Origin: Mycobacterium sp. 155
GTDB lineage: Bacteria; Actinomycetota; Actinomycetes; Mycobacteriales; Mycobacteriaceae
NCBI RefSeq assembly: GCF_000373905.1
Contig: NZ_KB892705.1
Location: 3,918,478 to 3,982,477, forward strand
DNA: 64,000 nt
Direction of reading: 5' to 3'
Within the stretch, counting starts at the first letter, position 1, and each line of letters starts with the position of its first letter. A program made the position numbers and the translations under genes. The notes under the pieces are model-generated. The model saw only the letters and a program-made list of their open reading frames with translations, was not told where the DNA came from and did not search any database. Below are positions 55,688 through 64,000 of this stretch, one piece after another.

Positions 55688-57691
55688 GTGATCGGCCTAC
55701 GGCTGCGGGCTGTCGGCCTGGGCGAGCGATTCGAGCGCTCGCCGGCATTCCCGTACGACATCTCGGTGCGGGTCAGCCTGTGGGCTAGCGTCGTGGTGGT
55801 CGCGGGCCTGTTCGGGTGGGGCGCCTGGCAACGCCGGTGGATCGCCGACGACGGTCTGATCGTGCTGCGCACGGTACGAAACCTGTTGGCCGGCAACGGT
55901 CCGGTCTTCAACGCCGGGGAGCGCGTGGAGACCAACACCTCGACGGCCTGGACGTACCTGGTGACCCTGGGCGCCTGGATCGGCGGCCCGATGCGACTGG
56001 AGTACGTGGTGCTGGCCCTGGCGCTGGTACTCAGCGTGCTCGGCATGGTGTTGGTCATGCTGGGTACCGGTCGACTCTATGCGCCCAGCCTGCAGGGCCG
56101 CCGCGCGCTGGTGCTGCCGGCCGGTGCGCTGGTCTACATCGCGATCCCGCCGGCTCGTGACTTCGCCACCTCGGGGCTCGAAAGTGGTTTGGCGCTGGCC
56201 TATCTCGGCTTGCTGTGGTGGATGATGGTGTGTTGGTCGCAGGCACTGCGCGCACACCCCGATCAGCAGCGGGCGCAGCAGAACGTCACCGGCCGGGTCT
56301 TCGAGGCGTCGCTGGCCTTTGTCGCGGGCCTGAGCGTGCTGATCCGTCCCGAACTGGCGCTGCTCGGCGGCGGACTACTGATCATGATGCTGGTGGCCGC
56401 GCGCGGCTGGCGCCGCCGGACACTGATCGTCGTCGCGGGCGGGCTGCTGCCGGTGGGCTATCAGATCTTCCGGATGGGCTACTACGGCCTGCTGGTGCCC
56501 GGTACGGCGGTGGCCAAGGACGCGTCGGGATCCAAATGGGCGCAGGGTTTCATCTATCTGACCAACTTCAACCATCCGTATCTGTTGTGGGTGCCCGCGG
56601 TCCTGCTGGTGCTCCTCGGGATGGTGCTGCTGGCCACCCGGACCAGGCCGTGGTGGGTTCGGCGCCAGGTGCCCCGCGGTTACGGCTGGTTGCCGCGGAC
56701 CATCCAAAGTCCGCCCGCCATCGTCATTTTCATGATTCTGAGCGGTTTCCTGCAGGCCGTGTACTGGATACGTCAGGGCGGCGACTTCATGCATGGCCGC
56801 GTGTTGCTGGCGCCGGTGTTCTGCATGCTGGCCCCCGTCGCGGTGATCCCCGTGGTGCTGCCCGACGGCACCAAGTTCACCCGGGAGACCGGTTATCTGC
56901 TGGCTGCGGCCACCAGCGTGCTGTGGGCGGCCGTGGTGGGCTGGTCCATCTGGGCGGCCAATTCGCCGGGACTCGGCGCGGACGGCACCAAGGTCACCTA
57001 TTCCGGGATCGTCGACGAACGCCGCTTCTACTCGCAGGCCACCGGTCATGCGCATCCGCTGACCGCGGCCGACTACCTGGACTACCCGCGCATGCGTGCG
57101 GTGCTGGTGGCCATCAACAACACCCCCGACGGCGCTCTGCTCCTACCGTCCGGCAACTACGACCAATGGGATGTGGTGCCCGCGATCCCGCCGCCACCGG
57201 GTCTCTCGCCGTCGGCTCGCAAGGCGTTGACCCCGCCGCACACGGTTTTTTTCACCAATCTCGGCATGGTCAGCATGAACACCGGGCTCAATGTGCGGGT
57301 CATCGATCAGATCGGGCTGGCAAACCCGCTTGCGATGCACACCCAGCGCTTGACCGACGGGCGTATCGGCCACGACAAGAACCTGTTCCCGGACTGGGCC
57401 GTGGCAGAGGGGCCGTTCCTGAAGGAACACCCGTACATTCCGCCCTATCTCGACGAGGACTGGATCGCCGAGGCCGGGGTGGCCTTGGAGTGCCCGGGTA
57501 CCGAAGCGATGCTGAATTCTGTGCGCGACGAGATGGGGCCGCGGCGATTCCTGTCGAACCTGACACATGCATTTGAATTCACCAAATACCGGATCGACCG
57601 GGTGCCGTTGTACGAGCTCAAGCGGTGTGGCTTGCAGCCTCCGCCGACCAAAACCCCGCCCTACGACGGGATGCCTGCAACCGGTCCGTAG
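55688..57691 (+). CDS. aftB: Arabinofuranosyltransferase AftB
   Basis: GT-C membrane glycosyltransferase that adds the terminal beta-1,2 arabinofuranose to arabinan using decaprenylphosphoryl arabinose. The product is 667 residues from the GTG at 55688, or 641 from a GTG at 55766 that matches the M. tuberculosis start (VRVSLWLSV). About ten helices fill the first ~430 residues, with the catalytic Asp pair near the first helix (WIADDGLIVLRTVRNLLAGNGPVFN). The C-terminal ~230 residues are extracytoplasmic and hold paired cysteines. It begins 10 bases after ubiA, in the same operon. Confidence 0.93.
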   Translation: MIGLRLRAVGLGERFERSPAFPYDISVRVSLWASVVVVAGLFGWGAWQRRWIADDGLIVLRTVRNLLAGNGPVFNAGERVETNTSTAWTYLVTLGAWIGGPMRLEYVVLALALVLSVLGMVLVMLGTGRLYAPSLQGRRALVLPAGALVYIAIPPARDFATSGLESGLALAYLGLLWWMMVCWSQALRAHPDQQRAQQNVTGRVFEASLAFVAGLSVLIRPELALLGGGLLIMMLVAARGWRRRTLIVVAGGLLPVGYQIFRMGYYGLLVPGTAVAKDASGSKWAQGFIYLTNFNHPYLLWVPAVLLVLLGMVLLATRTRPWWVRRQVPRGYGWLPRTIQSPPAIVIFMILSGFLQAVYWIRQGGDFMHGRVLLAPVFCMLAPVAVIPVVLPDGTKFTRETGYLLAAATSVLWAAVVGWSIWAANSPGLGADGTKVTYSGIVDERRFYSQATGHAHPLTAADYLDYPRMRAVLVAINNTPDGALLLPSGNYDQWDVVPAIPPPPGLSPSARKALTPPHTVFFTNLGMVSMNTGLNVRVIDQIGLANPLAMHTQRLTDGRIGHDKNLFPDWAVAEGPFLKEHPYIPPYLDEDWIAEAGVALECPGTEAMLNSVRDEMGPRRFLSNLTHAFEFTKYRIDRVPLYELKRCGLQPPPTKTPPYDGMPATGP

Positions 57692-59062
<1,371 letters not shown>

Positions 59063-59087
59063 TCATTCGCGGCCCTGCCGAGCGGCC

Positions 59088-59102
59088 GTGTGGTTCACTA
59101 CA
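59088..59102. promoter_or_regulatory. Palindromic element shared by fbpA and fbpD (fbpD copy)
   Basis: GTGTGGTTCACTACA, 14 of 15 bases identical to the fbpA copy, keeps the TGTGGT-NN-ACTACA inverted repeat and changes only a spacer base. It lies 136 bases before the fbpD start. Confidence 0.5.
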
Positions 59103-59108
59103 ACGAGT

Positions 59109-59154
59109 CTGTGCTCCTCGCGTGCGCGGGGGCTGTGCTTCTCGCGTGCGCGGG
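59109..59154. repeat. Two tandem 24-bp repeats in the fbpD leader
   Basis: A 24-base unit at 59109-59132 recurs at 59133-59154 with one internal change (CTCC to CTTC) and a lost tail base or two. The shared core is CTCGCGTGCGCGGG. It lies between the shared palindrome and the fbpD start. Confidence 0.7.
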
Positions 59155-59237
59155 CGACGTTAGGTGTGCGGGGGCACTTCTCAGCGATGGGGTCCGGCGG
59201 GCTCCCCGGGGTTCCCGGCAGCAGGAGGGGTTTGAGG

Positions 59238-60140
59238 ATGCGACGTGCATTGATTGCCATCCGGGCGGTGCTGCTGGCCGCGGTTCTGGCGGCCGGGCTG
59301 TGGACTTCGTCGGTCCTCACCGGAACTTCGGCCCGCGCCGACGGTGTCGAATACCTGATGGTGCCCTCGGCCGCGATGGGCCGCGACATCCCGGTGGCGT
59401 TCCAGGGCGGCGGGCCGCATGCGGTGTTCCTGCTCGATGCCTTCAATGCGGCCCCCGACGTGAGCAACTGGGTCAACGCCGGGCACGCGATGACCACGCT
59501 GGCCGGCCGCGGCATCTCGGTGGCCGCCCCGGCCGGTGGGGCGTGGAGCCTCTACACCAACTGGGAGCAGGACGGCAGCAAACAGTGGGAGACCTTTCTC
59601 AGCGAGGAGCTGCCGAACTGGCTGGCCGCCAACAAGGGGCTGGACCCGGGTGGCCACGGCATCGTGGGTGCTTCGCAGGGCGGTACCGCGGCATTGACGC
59701 TGGCCGCATTCCACCCGGACCGGTTCCGCTTCGCCGGCTCGCTGTCGGGCTTCCTGACGCCGTCGGCCACCACCATGAACGGCGCCATCACCGCGGGGTT
59801 GGCGCAGTACGGCGGCGTCGACAGCTACGGCATGTGGGGTGCGCCGCAGCTGGGCCGGTGGAAGTGGCACGACCCGGACGTCCACGTGCAGCTCTTGGCC
59901 GATGCCAACACCCGGCTGTGGGTATTCACGCCCAGCACGATGACCTGCAGCGATCCGCCCGCCATGATCGGCGTATGCGATCAGGCCCAGGGCAGCAACC
60001 GGGTGTTCTACTCGCGCTACCGCGGGGTCGGCGGCGGCAACGGTCACTTCGACTTCCAGGGCAGCGGCCAGCATGACTGGGGCAGCTGGGCCCCGCAGTT
60101 GGCCCAGATGTCGGGCGAGCTGGTGGCCACCATCAAGTAA
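59238..60140 (+). CDS. fbpD: Antigen 85-related protein MPT51/FbpD
   Basis: Secreted alpha/beta-hydrolase of 300 residues, kin to antigen 85 but shorter and thought not to transfer mycolates. A signal peptide (about 1-35) precedes [19 protein letters not shown]. The nucleophile elbow reads GHGIVGASQGGTAAL, so a Ser occupies the nucleophile place, and QHDWGSW keeps a His. The FLEG-type Glu of FbpA is not evident (CDQAQGSN instead), so the triad looks incomplete. GGAGG lies upstream of the ATG at 59238. It may bind sugars or matrix proteins at the wall. Corresponds to Rv3803c. Confidence 0.92.
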   Translation: MRRALIAIRAVLLAAVLAAGLWTSSVLTGTSARADGVEYLMVPSAAMGRDIPVAFQGGGPHAVFLLDAFNAAPDVSNWVNAGHAMTTLAGRGISVAAPAGGAWSLYTNWEQDGSKQWETFLSEELPNWLAANKGLDPGGHGIVGASQGGTAALTLAAFHPDRFRFAGSLSGFLTPSATTMNGAITAGLAQYGGVDSYGMWGAPQLGRWKWHDPDVHVQLLADANTRLWVFTPSTMTCSDPPAMIGVCDQAQGSNRVFYSRYRGVGGGNGHFDFQGSGQHDWGSWAPQLAQMSGELVATIK

Positions 60141-60195
60141 CCGCGGCGAATTCGGCTGTCCCGGGACACTTTTTGGCAGCCGGTACCGTGGAGCC

Positions 60196-60666
60196 GTGCA
60201 ACGCTCGGTACGGTCGGCCACCCTGGCTCTCGCGGTGTCCGCTGCGTCGTTGCTGTCCGGCTGCGGCGTGGGCAGCGACATGATGGAGCCGCTCGCCATG
60301 CCGACATCGCAAATCAACGATGCGCACCCCCAGTCGGGTGACCCCTCGTCGGCGTCGAGTTCTCCGGCCCTCAGCGCCCAGCAGCGGTCGTATCTCGACG
60401 CGCTGGCCGCTGCCGGGGTGAAGCCGTCGAGCGATCTTCAAGCCCTGACCATCGGGTCCTATGTCTGTCAGGCGCGGGCCGCGAAGCAGAATGATCAGGC
60501 GGTGTGGGATCTTGTGCTACCCCTGGTGCGCAGTGATGTGCAAGCCAAACACGCGGTGGACGACACCGTGTCGACCTGGGACGAGTCGGCCGGGGACGTG
60601 TCGGCTGGGGAAGTCACCACCGCGGCCACCGACTACATCCGCATCGCAACCGAACGACTCTGCTAG
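60196..60666 (+). CDS. DUF732-family lipoprotein
   Basis: Small exported lipoprotein of 156 residues. The signal ends in the lipobox LLSGC (Cys at about 22), followed by a Ser/Pro linker and a helical DUF732 domain (about 75-155) with YLDALAAAGV, IGSYVCQARA and a final Cys in ATERLC that could pair with it. The GTG at 60196 gives a proper n-region QRSVRSATLAL. It ends nine bases before culp6, so they should be co-transcribed. DUF732 proteins are common in mycobacteria and their role is unknown; here a link to wall lipid assembly is suggested by place only. Confidence 0.85.
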   Translation: MQRSVRSATLALAVSAASLLSGCGVGSDMMEPLAMPTSQINDAHPQSGDPSSASSSPALSAQQRSYLDALAAAGVKPSSDLQALTIGSYVCQARAAKQNDQAVWDLVLPLVRSDVQAKHAVDDTVSTWDESAGDVSAGEVTTAATDYIRIATERLC

Positions 60667-60675
60667 CAGGGAGAC

Positions 60676-61686
60676 ATGGCAAAAAATTCTCGACGGAAGC
60701 GGCATCGCGTCCTGGCGCTGGTCGCAGCCGGTGCGATGGCACTCGTCGTGGTGCTCGTGGTGGCGATCGTGGTGATCGTGATGCGGCGGCCGGAGACGCC
60801 GTCTGCGCCGCCCAGCGCCCAGCCGTCCCCCGGGGTGCAGGTGCCCCCGACGTCACGTAAGCCGCGTCCGGCGTTCCAGAGCGCGGACTGCCCGGACGTC
60901 TTCGTCCTTTCGATCCCGGGCACCTGGGAGTCCTCGGTGCAGCTGGACCCGACCAACCCGGTGCAGTTCCCGATGGCGTTGCTGCTCAACGTGACCAATC
61001 CGCTGCGGGACCAGTTCGACAACTCACGAATAGAGACCTACACCGTTCCTTACACCGCGCAGTTCCACAATCCGTTTTCCGCCGACAACCAGATGTCCTA
61101 CAACGACAGTCGGGCGGAAGGCACGCGGGCCGCGGTCAAGGCGCTGACGGACATGAACGACCGTTGCCCGTTGACCAGTTACGTGATCATGGGTTTCTCC
61201 CAGGGCGCGGTGATCGGCGGGGACATCGCCAGCGACATCGGCAACGGTCGCGGCCCGGTCGACGAGGATCTCGTGCTCGGCGTGACCTTGATCGCCGACG
61301 GACGTCGTCAGATGGGTGTGGGTAACGACGTGGGCCCCAACCCCGTCGGACAGGGCGCGGAGGTCACGCTGCACGAGGTGCCGACGCTGTCGGCCCTCGG
61401 GTTGACGATGACCGGCCCCCGCCCAGGGGGTTTCGGTGCTCTCAACGACCGCACCAATGAGATCTGCGGCACCGGTGACCTGATCTGCTCCGCTCCGGAG
61501 GAGGCGTTCTCGATCGTCAACCTGCCGGCCACGTTGTCGACGCTGTCCGGAAGCACCGCGGGTCCGGTGCACGCCCTTTACAACACTCCGCAGTTCTGGG
61601 TTCTCAATGGTCAGACGGCCACCCAGTGGACGTTGGCGTGGGCGCAGAACCTCATCGAGAACGCGCCGCATCCCGCACACGGATAA
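60676..61686 (+). CDS. culp6: Cutinase-like phospholipase/thioesterase Culp6
   Basis: Membrane-anchored lipase of 336 residues, the homologue of Rv3802c, an essential lipolytic enzyme of the mycolate locus. A basic N-terminus and one helix ([16 protein letters not shown], about 21-36) anchor it outside the membrane, followed by a Pro-rich linker. The cutinase domain has the nucleophile in [13 protein letters not shown] (Ser175, the number I recall for M. tuberculosis), cysteines at 72 and 164, and the His near the C-terminus after GPVHALYNT. The ATG at 60676 follows GCAGGGAGAC. It is followed by a promoter and hairpin before fadD32. Confidence 0.93.
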   Translation: MAKNSRRKRHRVLALVAAGAMALVVVLVVAIVVIVMRRPETPSAPPSAQPSPGVQVPPTSRKPRPAFQSADCPDVFVLSIPGTWESSVQLDPTNPVQFPMALLLNVTNPLRDQFDNSRIETYTVPYTAQFHNPFSADNQMSYNDSRAEGTRAAVKALTDMNDRCPLTSYVIMGFSQGAVIGGDIASDIGNGRGPVDEDLVLGVTLIADGRRQMGVGNDVGPNPVGQGAEVTLHEVPTLSALGLTMTGPRPGGFGALNDRTNEICGTGDLICSAPEEAFSIVNLPATLSTLSGSTAGPVHALYNTPQFWVLNGQTATQWTLAWAQNLIENAPHPAHG

Positions 61687-61711
61687 CAGTTCGGCCACGT
61701 GCGCGCCGGAT

Positions 61712-61741
61712 TTGGTTGGGGCCGCTGGACTCCCCTAATAT
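61712..61741 (+). promoter_or_regulatory. Likely sigma-A-type promoter of fadD32
   Basis: TTGGTT (61712-61717), 18 bases, then TAATAT (61736-61741) resembles a housekeeping promoter. It lies 26 bases past the culp6 stop and 160 bases before the fadD32 ATG, giving a leader of about 150 bases that contains a hairpin. Confidence 0.5.
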
Positions 61742-61779
61742 TAAGAGAAAAGTAAGGGCTTCATATATGTGTAGCGAGT

Positions 61780-61823
61780 CCGATCGCGCGTACCATCTTC
61801 GGGGTTTGGGTACGCGCGGTCGG
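61780..61823 (+). other. Stem-loop in the fadD32 leader
   Basis: 61780-61794 pairs with 61809-61823 (CCGATCGCGCGTACC against GGTACGCGCGGTCGG) with one mismatch and a 14-base loop. It may end the culp6 message, or act in the fadD32 leader, since it lies downstream of the likely promoter and 78 bases before the start codon. Confidence 0.65.
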
Positions 61824-61901
61824 TTGACTGGCTGAGGCGCACCGTGAATGACGTGCGACAACAGGCTTCACGATGAGTGCGGCTCCGACGGGAGAAGAGA
61901 T

Positions 61902-63794
61902 ATGCCGTTCCACAATCCGTTCATCAAGGACGGACAGATCAAGTTTCCTGACGGCGCCAGCATCGTTGAACACGTCGAGCGCTGGGCCAAGGTGCGTGGC
62001 GACAGACTCGCTTACCGGTTCCTCGACTTCTCCACCGAACGTGAAGGCATCGCCCACGACCTGACGTGGGCGCAGTTCAGTGCCCGCAACAAGGCCGTCG
62101 CCGCGCGGTTGCAGCAGGTCACCCAACCGGGAGACCGCGTCGCGATCCTGTGCCCGCAGAACCTCGACTACCTCGTCGCCTTCTTCGGCGCCCTCTACGC
62201 GGGCCGCATCGCGGTGCCGCTGTTCGACCCGTCTGAGCCCGGGCACGTCGGCCGCCTGCACGCGGTGCTGGACAACTGCCACCCGTCGGCGATCCTGACC
62301 ACCACCGAGGCCGCCGAAGGTGTCCGCAAGTTCTTCCGCAGCCGGCCCGCCAACCAACGGCCGCGCGTGATCGCCGTCGACGCGGTCCCGGATGACGTTG
62401 CCGCCACGTGGGTCAAGCCCGATCAGCCCGACGAGACCACCATCGCGTACCTGCAATACACCTCCGGATCGACCCGCATCCCCACCGGCGTGCAGATCAC
62501 CCACCTCAACATGGCCACCAACATCGTGCAGATCGTCGAGGCGCTGGAAGGCGAGGAGGGCGACCGTGGGCTGTCCTGGCTGCCGTTCTTCCACGATATG
62601 GGTCTGGTCACCGGGCTGATCGCCCCGATGATCGGTCACTACTTCACCTTCATGACCCCGGCCGCCTTCGTGCGCCGTCCCGAGCGCTGGATCCGCGAGA
62701 TGGCCCGCAAGGAAGGCGACACCGGCGGCGTCATCTCGGTGGCTCCCAACTTCGCCTTCGACCACGCTGCTACTCGCGGTGTCCCCAAAGATGGCGCCGA
62801 GACGTTGGACCTGTCCAATGTCAAGGCCGTGCTAAACGGCAGTGAGCCGATCTCTGCGGCGACCGTGCGCCGGTTCAACGAGGCGTTCGGCCCGTTCGGG
62901 TTCCCGGCCAAAGCCATCAAACCGTCCTACGGACTGGCCGAGGCAACGTTGATGGTGTCGACTACCCCTGCCGCCGAAGAGCCCAAGATCATCACGGTCG
63001 ACCGCGACGAACTCAATAGCGGCCGGATTGTCGAGGTGGCCGAGGATTCCCCGAAGGCCGTCGCACAGGCCTCCGCAGGCCAGGTCGGCATCTCCGAATG
63101 GGCCGTCATCGTCGACGCCGAAAGCGCCAGCGAACTGCCCGACGGACAGATCGGCGAGATCTGGATCAGTGGCGAGAACATGGGCACCGGCTACTGGGGC
63201 AAGCCCGAGGAGAGCCGCGAGGTGTTTCAAAACACCCTCAAGTCACGGACCAGCCCGTCGCACGCGCAAGGCGCGGCCGACGACGCCACCTGGGTGCGCA
63301 CGGGCGACTACGGCGCCTTCTACGAAGGTGACCTCTATATCACCGGCCGCGTCAAGGATCTGGTGATCATCGACGGCCGCAACCACTACCCACAGGATCT
63401 GGAGTATTCGGCGCAGGAGGCCAGCAAGGCTGTGCGCACCGGATATGTGGCGGCCTTCTCGGTGCCGGCCAACCAGTTACCCGACGAGGTCTTCGAGAAC
63501 GCCCACGCCGGGCTGCACCGTGACGCCAGCGACACCTCTGAACAGCTCGTGATCGTGGCCGAGCGGGCGCCGGGCGCACACAAGCTCGAGGTCGGCCCGA
63601 TCTCCGACGACATCCGCGCCGCCATCGCGGTGCGGCATGGGGTCACCGTCCGCGACGTGTTGCTGACCGCGGCGGGAGCCATCCCGCGCACGTCGAGCGG
63701 CAAGATCGGCCGCCGCGCCTGCCGGGCCGCCTATCTGGACGGCACCCTGCGCAGCGGCAAGATTGCCAATGCCTTCCCAGACGAGACCGACTGA
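61902..63794 (+). CDS. fadD32: Long-chain fatty-acyl-AMP ligase FadD32
   Basis: Activates the meromycolic acid as an acyl-adenylate and loads it on Pks13; 630 residues, the length of the M. smegmatis enzyme. The nucleotide-binding loop is [19 protein letters not shown] (about 190-208), followed by the FAAL-type [12 protein letters not shown], the adenine region [51 protein letters not shown] and the C-terminal [12 protein letters not shown] with the catalytic Lys. The ATG at 61902 has GGGAGAAGAGA close upstream. Its stop lies within the first of three tandem repeats ahead of pks13. Confidence 0.96.
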   Translation: MPFHNPFIKDGQIKFPDGASIVEHVERWAKVRGDRLAYRFLDFSTEREGIAHDLTWAQFSARNKAVAARLQQVTQPGDRVAILCPQNLDYLVAFFGALYAGRIAVPLFDPSEPGHVGRLHAVLDNCHPSAILTTTEAAEGVRKFFRSRPANQRPRVIAVDAVPDDVAATWVKPDQPDETTIAYLQYTSGSTRIPTGVQITHLNMATNIVQIVEALEGEEGDRGLSWLPFFHDMGLVTGLIAPMIGHYFTFMTPAAFVRRPERWIREMARKEGDTGGVISVAPNFAFDHAATRGVPKDGAETLDLSNVKAVLNGSEPISAATVRRFNEAFGPFGFPAKAIKPSYGLAEATLMVSTTPAAEEPKIITVDRDELNSGRIVEVAEDSPKAVAQASAGQVGISEWAVIVDAESASELPDGQIGEIWISGENMGTGYWGKPEESREVFQNTLKSRTSPSHAQGAADDATWVRTGDYGAFYEGDLYITGRVKDLVIIDGRNHYPQDLEYSAQEASKAVRTGYVAAFSVPANQLPDEVFENAHAGLHRDASDTSEQLVIVAERAPGAHKLEVGPISDDIRAAIAVRHGVTVRDVLLTAAGAIPRTSSGKIGRRACRAAYLDGTLRSGKIANAFPDETD

Positions 63795-63886
63795 TGAGCG
63801 CTTGCGCGAAGAAGAGATGGCACTGATGAGCGCTTGCGCGAAGAAGAGATGGCACTGATGAGCGCTTGCGCGAAGAAGAGATGGCA
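63791..63886 (+). repeat. Three exact tandem copies of a 32-bp element
   Basis: Identical 32-base units occupy 63791-63822, 63823-63854 and 63855-63886, with a further CTGAT at the right end. The first copy contains the fadD32 stop codon. Each unit carries the core ATGAGCGCTTGCGCGAAGA, also found once at the gltD stop. The three copies fill half of the fadD32-pks13 gap. Confidence 0.92.
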
Positions 63887-63974
63887 CTGATCTGCGTTAG
63901 ACATGTCGCCGACTCCCGCGGCCGGTCTGAGACAACAGTGAGCTGAACCCCGCACGCGAGGAGGACAACCCGCG

Positions 63975-64000
63975 ATGGATGAAACACAGAACGACTCGAA
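63975..64000 (+). CDS. pks13: Polyketide synthase Pks13, first codons only
   Basis: Eight complete codons and part of a ninth, reading MDETQNDS, are present before the window ends. A strong GAGGAGG at 63958-63964 lies ten bases upstream of the ATG. Identification as pks13, which condenses the two mycolate chains, rests on the invariant culp6-fadD32-pks13 order of mycobacteria and not on this short peptide. The rest of the gene is outside the window. Confidence 0.8.

Noticed and set aside
63643..63987. Repeat-containing minus-strand frame after fadD32
   Set aside because: Its repeats are only the translation of the 32-bp tandem element; not a protein.

Overview
The window is chromosomal DNA from a mycobacterium, most likely a fast grower of the Mycolicibacterium type. 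It is GC-rich and densely coded. The order of recognisable genes follows the M. tuberculosis stretch from gltB/gltD (Rv3859c/Rv3858c) down to fadD32/pks13 (Rv3801c/Rv3800c), preceded by a block like Rv0135c-Rv0137c (TetR, P450, MsrA). Gln145 in SodA and a DinB polymerase next to ethR/ethA also fit a fast grower. Gene names rest on sequence motifs and remembered gene order; no database search was run. No rRNA, tRNA, insertion sequence, prophage or CRISPR array was seen.

Left part (1-20 kb): a truncated TetR regulator diverges from a cytochrome P450. Then come msrA, an LCM-type methyltransferase, a HhH-GPD glycosylase and the glutamate synthase pair gltB-gltD, which has an iron box upstream. 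A 46-residue gene follows, then a luciferase-like oxidoreductase, a succinate-semialdehyde-type dehydrogenase, an ArsR-SulP pair, a PHP phosphoesterase, an SOS-controlled Y-family polymerase, and the ethR/ethA divergent pair.

Middle part (21-41 kb): rraA and the Hns-like PAKKA-repeat protein; a CopD/CopC/YcnI/membrane-protein operon likely to handle copper; a homologue of Rv3850; a three-gene module (mucin-like exported protein, IrrE-type metalloprotease, seven-helix membrane protein) facing espR; a homologue of Rv3847; sodA; rhodanese; a zinc-ribbon membrane protein; GDPD; ferritin bfrB; an LCP cell-wall ligase; a CPBP protease; an iron-boxed DUF2470 protein; pheA-gpm2; a Cys-rich mini-protein; a Zn protease and a septum-formation protein.

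Right part (41-64 kb): serS, a DUF5718-like gene, a metallo-beta-lactamase/Rieske protein, tandem acyltransferases with a HAD phosphatase, a PGRP amidase with LGFP repeats, and erp. The cell-wall core locus follows: glf-glfT2-(PAP2)-ubiA-aftB builds galactan, makes decaprenylphosphoryl arabinose and caps arabinan; fbpA-fbpD-lipoprotein-culp6-fadD32-pks13 makes mycolic acids and attaches them. The window ends eight codons into pks13.

Regulatory sequence is unusually readable here: three good IdeR-like iron boxes, a LexA box, a ladder of EthR half-sites, paired TetR operators, a shared palindrome before fbpA and fbpD, two places with DnaA-box-like 9-mers, and several long bidirectional terminators.
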